From Obelidium mucronatum (taxonomy: Eukaryota; Chytridiomycota; Chytridiomycetes; Chytridiales; Chytriomycetaceae), in the NCBI GenBank assembly GCA_025765595.1, contig JAIVFH010000131.1, positions 19,278-83,277 on the forward strand: a DNA stretch of 64,000 bases. The letters run 5' to 3'. The translations under genes and the position numbers were made by a program. This document shows, piece after piece, positions 33,177 to 43,820 of the stretch. Below the pieces are notes generated by a model. That model did not search any database. It had not been told where the DNA came from and saw only the letters and a list, made by a program, of their open reading frames with translations. The first letter of the stretch is position 1, and every line of letters begins with the position of its first letter.

Positions 33177-35692
33177 TTAAAACGCATCAGATTTAAAGAA
33201 CCCAAACAATGGAGATCCAGGCTCCAAGTAGACTCCTTCACACGCGGCGAAGGGAACAGGCCTTCCAAGTTGTACAGCCTGGAACACGTTTCGCAAATCC
33301 TCCACATTCTTGACTTGGATAGAAACGCCTGTTGCTATCGATTTCGCTGCGAATGGTTTGAAGATTTTGTACATTGTTCCCACGTCCTCTCCTTGCTTCC
33401 GCGCTTCTTTTGCTAACCACGATGCACCGGTTGCTTCAAACAGACTGTTTGGTAACAAGGCGGCTGGGAAATTGAATTGAATCTGACGTGAATCCAGTGC
33501 ATCTGCATTCTTTATCCATTGTTGCAAGAGATTCTTGATGGCTGATTCAATCAGCGACGACAGCGTGAATGTGAACTCAGAAACAGTCTGTGCGGCAACA
33601 GAATCAACAACGCGGAGCCCCCCTTCATGATCCTTGAACGTGCTCACTTTCCCCAAAAACAAATCTCGAATTTGAATATTGATGGCTGGGGTTATTGAAG
33701 AGGGGGCAGCATTTTCCAAGTCGCGTTTGAACAAGTCACAAATAATGTAGCCTACGCAATCTCCAATCTCCAAATCCGACACTGTTTTTCCGTTTGGAGT
33801 AAACATTAATCGGGCAGCGAACCTTCGATCATCCCGACAATCGCCCACGTACCCCTTCCAATAGTGATCATCATCTTCTCGTGAAAATGATCCACCAATA
33901 TTCACGGATAGCAGTGAATGACATGCCTTCAAGACGGCCAAGTGTTCGGGCTTCTTGAAGTCAATCGGCAGGACGCAGTTATCCGACTTCCTTTCGGTTG
34001 TCGCCAACAGCACTTGTTTCCGTGTTGTCATGATTGACGCCGTCTGCATGACAATATTCCTCCAACCCGCCTTCTCATAGACCGGGAACCCCATCGCCGA
34101 CGCATGTAACACAGCCATCGCGTACTCATTTCTTTTGCAGAAATCATCAACTTTACCGAGAAGCGTTTTCGCGAGACCACGACCACGGTGTTCAATACGC
34201 GTGGCCACATCGCCGACGCCCACAACCGCTTCATAGAAACCGCCAACGTTTAACCGCCGCGAATAAGCACGGGTAGACGCTGCGATTTGTCCATTCGACT
34301 CGGACACAAAACAGGCGGCTGCATTACGACTCCACGCAAAATCTTCTTCCCAGTGGTGTGCAAAGAATCCGCGTGGAGCTCCCATTGCACCTGTTGCAGG
34401 ATTCACAACGTGGAACACTGCTTCAAGGTGTGTCAGGAACCGGGGAATCTCAGCGTCTGTCAAATGTCTGTGGATGTACCGTGGCGGTTCTTCCTTACGA
34501 CCCACTGCTGTCTCTCCCTTCTTTTGAATGCCTGTTTGCGCAGTGGCGCTACGCGGGGCATCCTCTTCCCATACTTCATCAGCCCAAACCAAAGGTGCTT
34601 TCGGTTTAAGCGCTTCTTGTTCAGCTTTCCGCTTTTCTTCCCGTTCGGCCAGCACTTGCTCCTTTTTGCGTTGTTCCAAGTCAAGCTGTTCTGGTGTCTT
34701 TTTGGCTAGTTTCACACCCAAAGCGCCGGCAATCAAGCGTCGAGCAACGGCATCTATGTGCCAAAATTAATCAGATATTCTTTTTTTTTCTCTCTCAAGT
34801 TATTTACCAGTCTGAATGGGTCTCTTTGATGGAGACGGCGATGCTCCTCCAACAGCTGCCGTTAAACCATCGCAAGGCTTGACCTATTTTAATTTTTGGT
34901 TTACATGATTTTTAAAACAAAAAAAGCACTTCAATTTGCTATTCTATGTTTACCTTGAATACTCCACGTCTGTGCAGACACGTGTAGGCTTCTTTGGCAG
35001 TAGCAAGTGTTGGGAACTTGAGAATAACCGATTTATCCGAAAAATCCTCGCTTGTAGTCCATTTCAGGCGACAGACTGATCGCGTTTCGTCGTTTGGTAG
35101 TAACGAGAGTATCTGTTTGGTTGTGGCGAAGGGTTCGGGGATGTTGACGCATTCGAAGGTAGGGGAATCTAGTTCCGGTACTGCCGTGAACAAAACAAGA
35201 AAAAAAACCCCCCGCCGTTGATTCAGAAGAGAAATGGATAAGTAACGAGAGGTGAAACTTACAGTCGAATTCAGAATCAGCGACAACCAAAGCGTTCGAG
35301 AATTGATCCGCCAGGGCTGTGATTGGGTCCTCTGATTCGGGATTGATTCTTTCCTGAGATCTCTGCGGTTGCTTTCTATCGGTAGATTTAGGATGAGTTG
35401 TTGTGTTGCTGTTATTGGTCTTGTTGACAATTGCTGCCCAATTTGGAGTCGAGCTGCTTGGTGCAACGTCATTTCGAATGTTTGATGAGTTGGATTTTTG
35501 TTGATGCCAGGCTTCCTTTGGGTTTGGTGTTGATCGTTGAAGGTGGGGTCCCTTCTTTGTGCCATTGGGGGTGATGGAGCTTTCTGTTTCAGTGCTCTTT
35601 CTATCTGATGGCAGTGGCTTATTCAGATTTCTCGGATTGTCGTCAGTTTCGGCGGATGTTTGTTTTCGTCGTTGTGGTGGAACATGTGACAT
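33177..35692 (-). CDS. RRM-like domain fused to a GNAT acetyltransferase
   Basis: Five-domain-part protein over four exons: 35692-35273, 35180-34954, 34883-34808 and 34753-33177, all GT-AG and frame-keeping. The first 130 residues are polar and disordered (MSHVPPQRRKQTSAET). Next is a compact RRM-like part (TFECVNIPEPFATTKQIL … SVILKFPTLATAKEAYTCLHRRGVF). A charged linker with a coiled coil (LDLEQRKKEQVLAEREEKRK) follows, then a GNAT fold with the acetyl-CoA signature IEHRGRGLAKTLLGKV and the C-terminal strand EKAGWRNIVMQ. About 230 more residues (CVGYIICDLF, IQIRDLFLG) may be a second, degenerate GNAT-like half. The substrate is unknown; an RNA- or ribosome-linked target is inferred only. 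Divergent from 35728 over 35 bp. Confidence 0.7.
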
Positions 35693-35727
35693 TCTATGCT
35701 GTTGTTTTTTCTTCCTCAGTACTCGAA

Positions 35728-37857
35728 ATGTCTGCACAAGAAGAAGTTCCCACTGAGCTCCCACCAGCTCGCGACGAGCTCGGTGTCCTCCACAATCAAA
35801 TCAATACAACGGAGGGCTCTTTTTGGGTAATCAATGAGCAGCTTGCCAAAATGAATGCAGTTCTTGAAAAAGACTATCCTTCTTGGACAACTGGAGAGAA
35901 GAACCAATTCGGGTCCCACGCGGACCTGAGAGGTCGCTTAGTTCAACTTGAAGGTCGCTTGGTTCATCTGGATGGCGCCAGGACTCAATTGCTTAGCACC
36001 CGCCTGGTGCATCTTGAGGAGAGGTTGAACAAGGAAGCGTTGCAAGGCGCTCTTAAAGAATTCACTGGTTGGTTATATTATATACATTCCATCGAAAAAA
36101 ATGCTCTGACACTTCCAATAGATGGCCCTGCTCCTGCGACTCAGAGTACAGTTGTGTTCTTGATGAAGAGAATGGGGGAGTTCACTGTTTCTGACCTTGA
36201 AAACAACAACATTTGGCCAAGAAATCCCAAAGTTGCTACCAAATTTGATATGCTGAAGCACTTCAAAGCAGCGATTTCAGCCAAACGTATCGTGAAAGTT
36301 TCAAAAGACAATGACTTAGCAATCGGATCTATCAAATTCTTGGAAAAGTCCACGATTGCCGACCCATGGAAACTATTTGACCATATCACGGCAGAATATG
36401 TTGAAGATGACAATAATGATGAGCATGAAATACGCCAGTACGCGTGGATTTGTGAAGAATTTGAAGAGAACAACTACCTGCCCGATTACCTGACCAAATC
36501 TGCTTTGGCCATTCGTTTAGTTATACCAGTTGTGGATAACTCTTTTCGTCGTGATTTCAAAGGATATAATAGAAATAAGGCTTGTAACTCTGTTTTTTTT
36601 TCCAAGAGGTACGTTTTCAGAATTTTTTTATCACAATCACAGCCGCTGCAATTCCCCATCAACTTCATAGTTGGTAACGATTATGTAAATAACGAATCTT
36701 TCCACATTCGACCTCAGCTCGATATCGAAATTGTTCGGAATGGACAGTACCAACTTTTTGTTGAATGCAATATCGAACTTGGCACTCCAAATTCTGTCTT
36801 TGAAAGTGATTTGATAAAGGCTGTGACAATTGCCCGCGTGATTTGGGAGTCTTATCAAACTGGTCCTGCTGTCCTTTCTGGAAATACTGAGAACCAAAAC
36901 CACAACAACTTTTGCTGTCCTTTCCTTTTGGCTTCGAGATATTTGTTTCGATTATATATCTTCTACAAGGATTCCGGAAAGTTCTACTACGATCTTGTCG
37001 AAACTTATTCGTGCGCCAACTCTTGGGACATGTTACGTGCAGCGTTTCATCTGCGGAATCTGCCAGTTATTCAGTTGGATTCGTCGGTGACTGGAAATGA
37101 AATATTCAAACGGAAATATCTTGAACTCCAAAAGTCTCAAGGATCGCTGATTTGCTCTCGTAAATTGAAAGATTTCAGAAATTCAAACTCTGCAAGAACT
37201 GATGTTGTCACTGAATTGAGAGATCAAATCTTGAATGAATTCTACGAAATTGACGAGATTCCTCCTGGTTGCGAACCAGCTATTCCAAATTGCATTACAG
37301 CTACTTGTCGCCGCTCGAAGAGCAGTGTCATCATTAAAAACTCGTGGAACCAGAAAGAAGTCTATTTTCTCAACAAACTCTCATTGCCTTCCAGTAAAGA
37401 GGACAGACGCAATGCTACCGTGGTACCTTTGGAAATGCTGCCAAGCCATGACGGCACACTTACGTTTATAGTGTTTCCACTCTTAAATCCCTTGGAAAAT
37501 GCGTTTGGACAGCCAGCTCAGCATTCGCGCCAAACCTGGCTTGATCTGATCGTGCAACTGACCGAATACGTGGCCTTTTTGCACGAGAAGCGGGTCTGTC
37601 ATCGGGACATCAAACCCAAGAATCTCGCAATCAACATGGAAACCATGCGTCTGGTTGTTTTGGATTGTGACTTGATGGAGGAGTTTTCGCACGCCAAAGA
37701 CGCGATTGTGACCACGTATGTAGGGACGAAAGATTACTCTCTTCCTGCGTATGTAAGCCGTCCGGAACGTGGATTCGATCCATTTGAATTGGAAAAATAT
37801 TCTTTGACGTTGACATGTGATTGGATGAGAAGTCGCGCTCAGGAGTCGAGTGACTAG
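35728..37857 (+). CDS. Crinkler-like protein: coiled coil, degenerate PD-(D/E)XK-like part, kinase C-lobe
   Basis: About 709 residues from ATG at 35728; upstream in-frame codons are rejected as they overlap the divergent neighbour's 5' end. The N-terminus has amphipathic repeats (GRLVQLEGRLVHLDGARTQL). A central part holds QLDIEIVRNGQYQLFVECNIELG, which resembles PD-(D/E)XK with Asp and Glu but Asn where Lys is expected. The C-terminus has the kinase catalytic loop HRDIKPKNLAI and LDCDLMEEF where DFG would be, then a TTYVGTKDYSLPAY activation segment. It stops about 35 residues later, so the lower C-lobe is missing or lost by frameshift. Like the 16219-18257 gene it joins nuclease-like and kinase parts. 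Probably an inactive nuclease; kinase activity uncertain. Confidence 0.65.
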   Translation: MSAQEEVPTELPPARDELGVLHNQINTTEGSFWVINEQLAKMNAVLEKDYPSWTTGEKNQFGSHADLRGRLVQLEGRLVHLDGARTQLLSTRLVHLEERLNKEALQGALKEFTGWLYYIHSIEKNALTLPIDGPAPATQSTVVFLMKRMGEFTVSDLENNNIWPRNPKVATKFDMLKHFKAAISAKRIVKVSKDNDLAIGSIKFLEKSTIADPWKLFDHITAEYVEDDNNDEHEIRQYAWICEEFEENNYLPDYLTKSALAIRLVIPVVDNSFRRDFKGYNRNKACNSVFFSKRYVFRIFLSQSQPLQFPINFIVGNDYVNNESFHIRPQLDIEIVRNGQYQLFVECNIELGTPNSVFESDLIKAVTIARVIWESYQTGPAVLSGNTENQNHNNFCCPFLLASRYLFRLYIFYKDSGKFYYDLVETYSCANSWDMLRAAFHLRNLPVIQLDSSVTGNEIFKRKYLELQKSQGSLICSRKLKDFRNSNSARTDVVTELRDQILNEFYEIDEIPPGCEPAIPNCITATCRRSKSSVIIKNSWNQKEVYFLNKLSLPSSKEDRRNATVVPLEMLPSHDGTLTFIVFPLLNPLENAFGQPAQHSRQTWLDLIVQLTEYVAFLHEKRVCHRDIKPKNLAINMETMRLVVLDCDLMEEFSHAKDAIVTTYVGTKDYSLPAYVSRPERGFDPFELEKYSLTLTCDWMRSRAQESSD

Positions 37858-38054
37858 TACAGTTTGTCTGGGAGTAAGTAGCATATTGCATATTTGAAAG
37901 CCGCAATAAAAGAATTACGCTTGAATAATTGACTCATCAATGATGTCAGGCTCTGTATAGTTGAGTTTGTCTGGGAATAACCGGATTGCACACTTAAAAA
38001 CTCTGAGCAAAAGAAGCACAAAAACGAACCAACGCATTCAATTTTAATCAAAGC

Positions 38055-39293
38055 ATGGACCCAACCATCTTGAGTATCCTCCAGTCGATCCAATCCCAAT
38101 TAAGCAGTCAATCGCAATTGCTCGATTCGCGTCTCACTCGCATCGAAGCGGCTCTTGCAAACCAACAAACCCAACTCGAAACCACATCCCAATCAACAGT
38201 CGCCATCCAACAAGACCTACTCTCTATCCAAATTGAAATCTCATCCAACCACCAGAACCTCGTTGGCCAAATCAGTAAACTTTCAAATCCACAATGCAAA
38301 TTCTACACTGGCATCAACCAACTCCCAGACGAGACTGTCACCCAAATCTTTTCATGGATCCATCCGGAAGACGTCTTCAAGTGTCGGAGACTGTGTAGAC
38401 GGGTGAAAGCCGTGTTGGAAACGAAGCACTTTGCAACGCTCAATTTGGCCATCCACCACGCATCTATACAAGAGGAGCTATCTGAAGATCATGATGATAT
38501 TCCAGAGTCTCCTTCCTGCTACTTGTCAAGCAACCGTACGTTCATGTTTGCACCTCATTCGTTTCAATCTGTGTATGCCCAAAAGTACCTCAACTCCCGT
38601 CTTCACATTGGCTGGAGTAGCACCAGATATGGCAGCACCCTAGGCGAAGATCCTGAAATAAATGCCGTATTTCCCAAGGGATTGTTGGAAAGGTTGTCAG
38701 GAAAACTCGTCTCGTTGGCGTTGAACGGAATCTATGGCTCAATTCCTTCCGAAATTGGATGTCTTTCCTCTTTGACCATACTGATTTTGTCATCCAACGA
38801 GCTTTCAGGTAGCATTCCTTCTCAAATAGGACTGTTGACCAATTTGAGATTTTTGAGATTGGACTCGAACAGCTTGAGTGGGGTGATTCCAACCGAAATT
38901 GGCGACTTGGGGTTACTAGAATACTTGCAGTTGGATGATAATGAGCTGGAGGGTGAAATTCCCCCATCTGTGTGGGGTCTTCTGAACTTGAAGGCCCTGA
39001 ATTTGGAGAAAAACAGGCTTACTGGTTCTCTTCCGGAGACGATAGGGAATCTGTCAAGGCTTGCATATTTTTCTATGTGGTGCAATCAATTAAGCGGCCC
39101 TATTCCTGCGTCAATTGGGAATTGCGTTTCTTTAAAGCTTCTTCATATGCACAAGAACCAATTCTCTGGCCCTGTGCCACGTGAAATAATGAATTTAAAC
39201 AATTTGCGTGTCTGTGATTTGAGAGATAACAGTGGTTTGACCTGTGATTTTGAAATTGACATTTTGCGCCTTGGGCCATTGGAATTAGAGTAA
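38055..39293 (+). CDS. F-box and plant-type LRR protein with an N-terminal coiled coil
   Basis: 412 residues, intronless. Residues 1-80 are a Gln-rich coiled coil (SILQSIQSQLSSQSQLLDSR). An F-box-like motif follows (NQLPDETVTQIFSWIHPEDVFKCRRLCRRV), then about seven LRRs of the plant receptor type (NELSGSIPSQIGLLTNLRFL). No signal peptide or membrane segment. By family logic the F-box would bind Skp1 and the LRRs a substrate for ubiquitination. That role is inferred; in chytrid-type fungi such genes occur in large families. Confidence 0.75.
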   Translation: MDPTILSILQSIQSQLSSQSQLLDSRLTRIEAALANQQTQLETTSQSTVAIQQDLLSIQIEISSNHQNLVGQISKLSNPQCKFYTGINQLPDETVTQIFSWIHPEDVFKCRRLCRRVKAVLETKHFATLNLAIHHASIQEELSEDHDDIPESPSCYLSSNRTFMFAPHSFQSVYAQKYLNSRLHIGWSSTRYGSTLGEDPEINAVFPKGLLERLSGKLVSLALNGIYGSIPSEIGCLSSLTILILSSNELSGSIPSQIGLLTNLRFLRLDSNSLSGVIPTEIGDLGLLEYLQLDDNELEGEIPPSVWGLLNLKALNLEKNRLTGSLPETIGNLSRLAYFSMWCNQLSGPIPASIGNCVSLKLLHMHKNQFSGPVPREIMNLNNLRVCDLRDNSGLTCDFEIDILRLGPLELE

Positions 39294-39400
39294 TGTTGAA
39301 TGTTCTATTTATCATCGACCACCAAATAAAGACTCAAGTGTTGGCAGTATGATTCAAGCCATTGACGTCCATCGAAAACGCTAAACAACAATAACTTTTT

Positions 39401-41234
39401 TCACCAGTGGAGAAAAGTACTGTGAATTAGAGCCTGAAGCTCCGACTCATTCAGATCTGGATCCACCTCATCCTTGACTCCATCATCCACACCAACATCT
39501 TCTTCATCCTCCCCTGTATCCGCCAAAGCCCCACTCCCACCACTACCACCACCACCACTACTACCACCGGCACCAGCACCACCGCCAGCAGGTTTCCCCA
39601 ACACACTCACACTTTTCACATTCCCACCACCGCTAGATTTAGAAGTTGAAGCAGAAGCCGCAGCCACCGCCTCTTCCCGATTCAAATTCTTTAAAAACTC
39701 TGCAATCTGTTGATCATCGCCTTCATTCCCAGGAACAAACGGGGGTTTCAGTTTCCCGTCTTCGAGCTCCTTCCAAGTGAGGTTGAGGGGGCGGAACCAA
39801 GGATGTGTTTTCACGTCTTGGATCCCGCGGATTGTTGTGATTCGGTGGGTGTGGTCTGGGTCCATGCAGCGCCGGACAAAGTCTTCGGCGGGTCGGGTTA
39901 CGTTGTAGTGTTCGGAGATGTTGCGATACCTGTGTTTTTATTGCAGATACCAATTAGAGTGACGCGAAAAAAAAAACAATATCTAATCACTTAACAAGTA
40001 GGGTAGTTGAACGACATTATTCCCTGTCAAGGCGATCCCAGCCACGAAATGAATTCGTTCCTCTTCAGCAGTTGCGGCTTTCACAACGTCAGCAAACTTT
40101 GTCACCATTTCCGCGTGATGATGATGATTCTCCATATCGCTTTTCGTGGACCTCCGGCGTGGGTCGCGGGACTTTTTCAGACTCATTCGGACAGCGTTGC
40201 TGAATCGATTGGAGCTGCTTTCTCGCTTTGTGGAGACGGATTGCTGTCGTTCGCGTCCAGTAGCGGTGCTGTCTCGAGCTGGGACGCTTAAGCGGGTTGT
40301 TGAGGAATCGCGGTCTTTCAGGATTGTGGATCCTCGTGTGGCGGCGGAGTCTCTTGTGGTAGCGCTTGGGCGGGTAGATGTTGTTGTGAGTGTGGGTGCT
40401 TTTTTGGTTCTTTTGCGAGTGTTGTTCCCACCGTATTGCTGTTTTTTTGGGGTAGTGAGGCATTTTAAAAAACTCGTCGCTAATCTGTTCGGTATCAACG
40501 TTACTTAACTGCCGCTAGTGTATCCAAGACATTGCCTTGTCCGAACGGAATATTCCCAGTCAACATTTCGTAGACGATTGTTCCTAAACTGAACCAGTCG
40601 GCGCATCGGCCGTGCCGTTCCCCTAGAATCAACTCTGGCGCGCTGTATCGAGTTAGCCTGAGACATTTATTGTCTGCAGTTTGTTTATCTTGGTCTGTAA
40701 TTGTAATCGCCGTGCTGAAATCGGATATCTGTGTTGTTACGCTTTTAACGACGAAAATTGAATAAGTGGGCAGTACAAAAAACAACCGACCTTCACATGA
40801 CCAAACGCATCCAGCATTAAATTAGTAGGCTCCAATCCGCGATGAACAATGCAATTACTATGCAAATACTCCAACGCCACAACCAACTCCGCCACAACAG
40901 CTCTACAAGCATCCTCCTTAATCACTCTCTGAAACCCCATGATTGCATCAAGCGTTGTAGGACACCATTCTAAAAGCACGTATAGCCGCTTGGGTGTTTG
41001 GAAGCTTGCAAGTACTTGGACAATGAATCGATTGATTAGTTTTGCGTGGATATCGCGTTCGCGGCGGACTGTTTCAATCAGGGCGCGGGTTTTGAGTTTG
41101 TTTTTGATTATTGTTCGAAGTGCGTAGGGGCGGCGGCGGACGGCTGGGATTGATGCGAGTGTGGCTTGTCGGATTGTGCTGTAATGGTTGGCTGTGACCT
41201 TTGGAATTATGGGGGTTGAATGAAGAGGATTCAT
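39401..41234 (-). CDS. AGC-family-like pseudokinase with a long insert in the C-lobe
   Basis: Exons 41234-40791, 40729-40510, 40438-39996 and 39929-39401, all frame-keeping. The fold is that of an AGC/PKA-type kinase: LHSNCIVHRGLEPTNLMLDAFGHVK, RYSAPELILGERHGRCADWFSLG, YEMLTGNIPFGQG, and the C-terminal THPWFRPLNLTWKELEDGKLKPPFVP. Key residues are changed. There is no glycine-rich loop, the VAIK lysine is Arg (YALRTI), HRDLK is HRGLE (catalytic Asp to Gly) and DFG is DFS. About 140 disordered, Arg/Ser/Thr-rich residues are inserted between the PFGQG helix and the YRNISEHYNVTRPAEDF segment. The tail is Gly/Ser-rich and acidic. Likely a catalytically dead scaffold or regulator. Confidence 0.7.
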
Positions 41235-41244
41235 ACCCAAAAAG

Positions 41245-41285
<41 letters not shown>
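41245..41285. repeat. 41-bp poly(A) run
   Basis: Directly upstream of the pseudokinase start codon (poly(T) on its coding strand), between the gene and the transposon end. Confidence 0.85.
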
Positions 41286-41291
<6 letters not shown>

Positions 41292-41329
41292 GATTCGGGG
41301 GGGCTCACTCACCTTCCTTATATACGGAA

Positions 41330-41351
41330 GCTGATTTGTTCACAACCGGAC
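41330..41351 (+). repeat. Left 22-bp terminal inverted repeat
   Basis: Exact inverted match to 43836-43857. Confidence 0.9.
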
Positions 41352-41429
41352 GGGAAAAAAAATTGGGGGTGAAACAAAAAATTACAAACAAACAAACAAA
41401 CAAAAAACAAACAAACAAAACAAACGGAC

Positions 41430-42904
41430 ATGGCACGTGCTTTGTACTGCACCGAAACAGGGTTGGCGCTAAGTGTTTGCATCCACTGCGTCGATGTTAA
41501 TGCGTTATCGGCACCATGGACGGGGCTCTTCTGTGCATTTCATGGAGGCGAGTTGGCGGAGTCATGTGGCCAGTGCCCTCCCCGTCAAACCGCAGCACCA
41601 ACAACATCGAGCTCTTCAACGACCGGCTTGTACAACTTCCCCTTGTATTGCTCTTTCACTGGGAAGCGTGTGGTAGACTGTAACCACTGCAGCAGGCGTA
41701 TTGGACTCAGCGTCATGCCTGACGACGCCATTTTTTTCTGTACCACTACAGCTCAACTACTACACAAATGCAATCACTGCAGTTTATCAGTAACGGCAGG
41801 CTTCGAGGCAGCGGATGGTGACAACTCGGACACCATGGACATGGAGTGCGAAGGTGGTAGTGATGAGGAGGAGTCATCAAATCAGTATTATCACTCAGAA
41901 GGGACCGCGGCAATCTCAAGGGAATCGGAACCGAGTCTGTTTGCTATGGTTGTAGACCTCCTGGAAGAAGGGCTGCAAAATGCACAAGTCATAAAAGAGC
42001 TGCTACGGCGACACGCTGTGACAAGAAGTGTGAGCTGGCTGGAAAAGTTCAAGAGGAAGCATTGTCTCTCAAAGAAACGGCCGGAATTTACGTTGTTAGA
42101 GCAGTCCAACAATTGGATTGTGGATGTAAAGGAATGTGTGTACAAGGGGTACAAGGCCGCCGAGCTGCAATACCACCTCAAAGTCAAATGGGGAGTGACC
42201 ATTGGCCGCACGCGGCTGTGGAAAATATTGAAAGTAAGTGCATCTAGCAAGCTTGGTGATTGTTTTTAATGTTTGGGTGTGCGGGTCTGTTGCAGATGCA
42301 CGGAATTAGTCTTACGGATGCGTGGATACCTGATAACGTAGTTGAACAACTGATCGCTACTGAAACCGCCAACAAACCAGGAATCGGATACCGGGGAATG
42401 ACCGATATAATCAGACTTCGATACAACGTGAAGATTGCCCGCCGCCGAATTCATGCCAGCATGAAGCAAGCTAACCCCCAACTGTCTGCAAGCCGACTTG
42501 GGAATGTCATGTTCCGCCGTGTGTATGGATCCAGAGGTGTTAACGCAGTGTGGCACTTTGATGGGTATGACAAGCTGTCTCGCTTTGGGTTTGGCATTCA
42601 CTGTTGTACAGACGGACTGTCTAGAAAGTACATGTGGTGGTACGTTGGGTCAACAAACCGACTGTCAGTGCGCGTGGCTGGTCACTACGTTAAAGCTGTC
42701 GAACAAGCCGGCTGGAGACCTGACATTACCAGAACAGATTTTGGCTCCGAAAATGTGGTTGTAGCAACTATTCAGGGGTATTACAGTGACTTTCTTGGCT
42801 TGACGCATGATGGACACATCTACGGGACTTCAAAACGCAACACCAGAATTGAAGGAGGGTGGAGAATCTTGTCACGCGATAACTTGAAGTTCTGGAAGAC
42901 GTAG
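41430..42904 (+). CDS. Integrase-core (rve-like) transposase with a Cys-rich N-terminus
   Basis: Exons 41430-42233 and 42296-42904. The first 130 residues hold repeated CxxC pairs (CIHCVD, CGQCPP, CNHCSRR, CNHCSLS), likely zinc ribbons binding the transposon ends. A helix-turn-helix-like region follows (MVVDLLEEGLQNAQVIKELLRRH). Exon 2 holds an integrase fold of the type seen in Ginger-like and fungal/animal integrase-core transposases: VWHFDGYDKLSRFGFGIHCC (first Asp), TRTDFGSENVVVA (second Asp) and NTRIEGGWRIL (Glu). The protein stops soon after the catalytic Glu, so the usual C-terminal helices may be truncated. Start at 41430 gives MARALYCTETGL. Confidence 0.75.
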
Positions 42905-43675
42905 CTGGCTCCGCTGCTGCAGCTGTAGGAGGAGGCGCTGTGTGTGGTGGGGAGGATGCTGGGCTGCTGTTGACCGAATGTGGGATAAGCCACGTTTCAT
43001 TTTTAAGGCAGAGATACAAAATTCGACTTTTCTGAGATGTTGCTTTGGTTTCAATCATGAACCACTGCTTGACTTGCTTATCTAGGTTCAGTCTCGCTTT
43101 GTCATGGGTAATAAGGTCGAATTCATTTGGATGTCTGCATTTCTGTGTTTTAGCTTTGACACAAGTACTACCACACAGTGTCACAAATACCTTCCGCGAA
43201 TTCCGGTTTGAGTAAGTACCGCGTTAACTACATCGGCACCACTCTGTCCATAAGTTGCTTCCACATCGACTGCTCCAAACTGTGACTGTTCTACAGTCAT
43301 AACCAGTGAAACGTCAGTTCCATACTTGGCCCTCCCCAGAATCACTTTGAAGGTAATACTCTTAGCATTCTCGGCTTCTAAAGTAGCACCCTTCACCCTT
43401 CGTTTTTGTTCTTGGTTGGCTTTGTTTGCACGCAGTTTTGCTTGTATGGTCAGGGGATCTTCCATCTTTTCGTTGTTGAAGTGGCGGACGCGCTCGTCTG
43501 CAAACCGCCGCTGTTGCTGTTCAAGGATTTCGGCAGCATTCTGCTCATGTGCTGACTTCTGCTGAACTTTCGGTTTGGAGCTCTTTGGTGGTGACGTCTC
43601 TTCGATACGACGAAGTTTGCATCCTTTGCATGGGCATTCGCTGCACGGATTTCCGGTTTCACCGCAGTATAACAT
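42768..43675 (-). pseudogene. Cys-rich second transposon ORF, frame broken once
   Basis: Convergent to the transposase and overlapping its 3' end. The frame before the first ATG (43675) is already coding-like up to about 43764, with CTAHSPCAKCGHCALG, so the true start may lie upstream. Then LYCGETGNPCSECPCKGCK, a Gln/Arg-rich coiled coil (EILEQQQRRFADERVRHF) and a folded part (VILGRAKYGTDVSLVMTVEQ). The frame stops at 43181 but a neighbouring frame continues as VTLCGSTCVKAKTQKC and ETKATSQKSRILYLCLK. One missing or extra base near 43190-43200 explains this. Probably a zinc-binding accessory protein of the element. Confidence 0.55.
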
Positions 43676-43820
43676 CTTCGCTGGATGGTCTGCTATTCCT
43701 AACGCGCAGTGGCCGCACTTTGCGCACGGTGAGTGGGCAGTGCAATGACGGCGGGACGTTTGACATGTTTTTGTTTTTGTTTTTTTGTTTGTTTTGATGC
43801 TATTTTTTCTTCCTCCGAAT

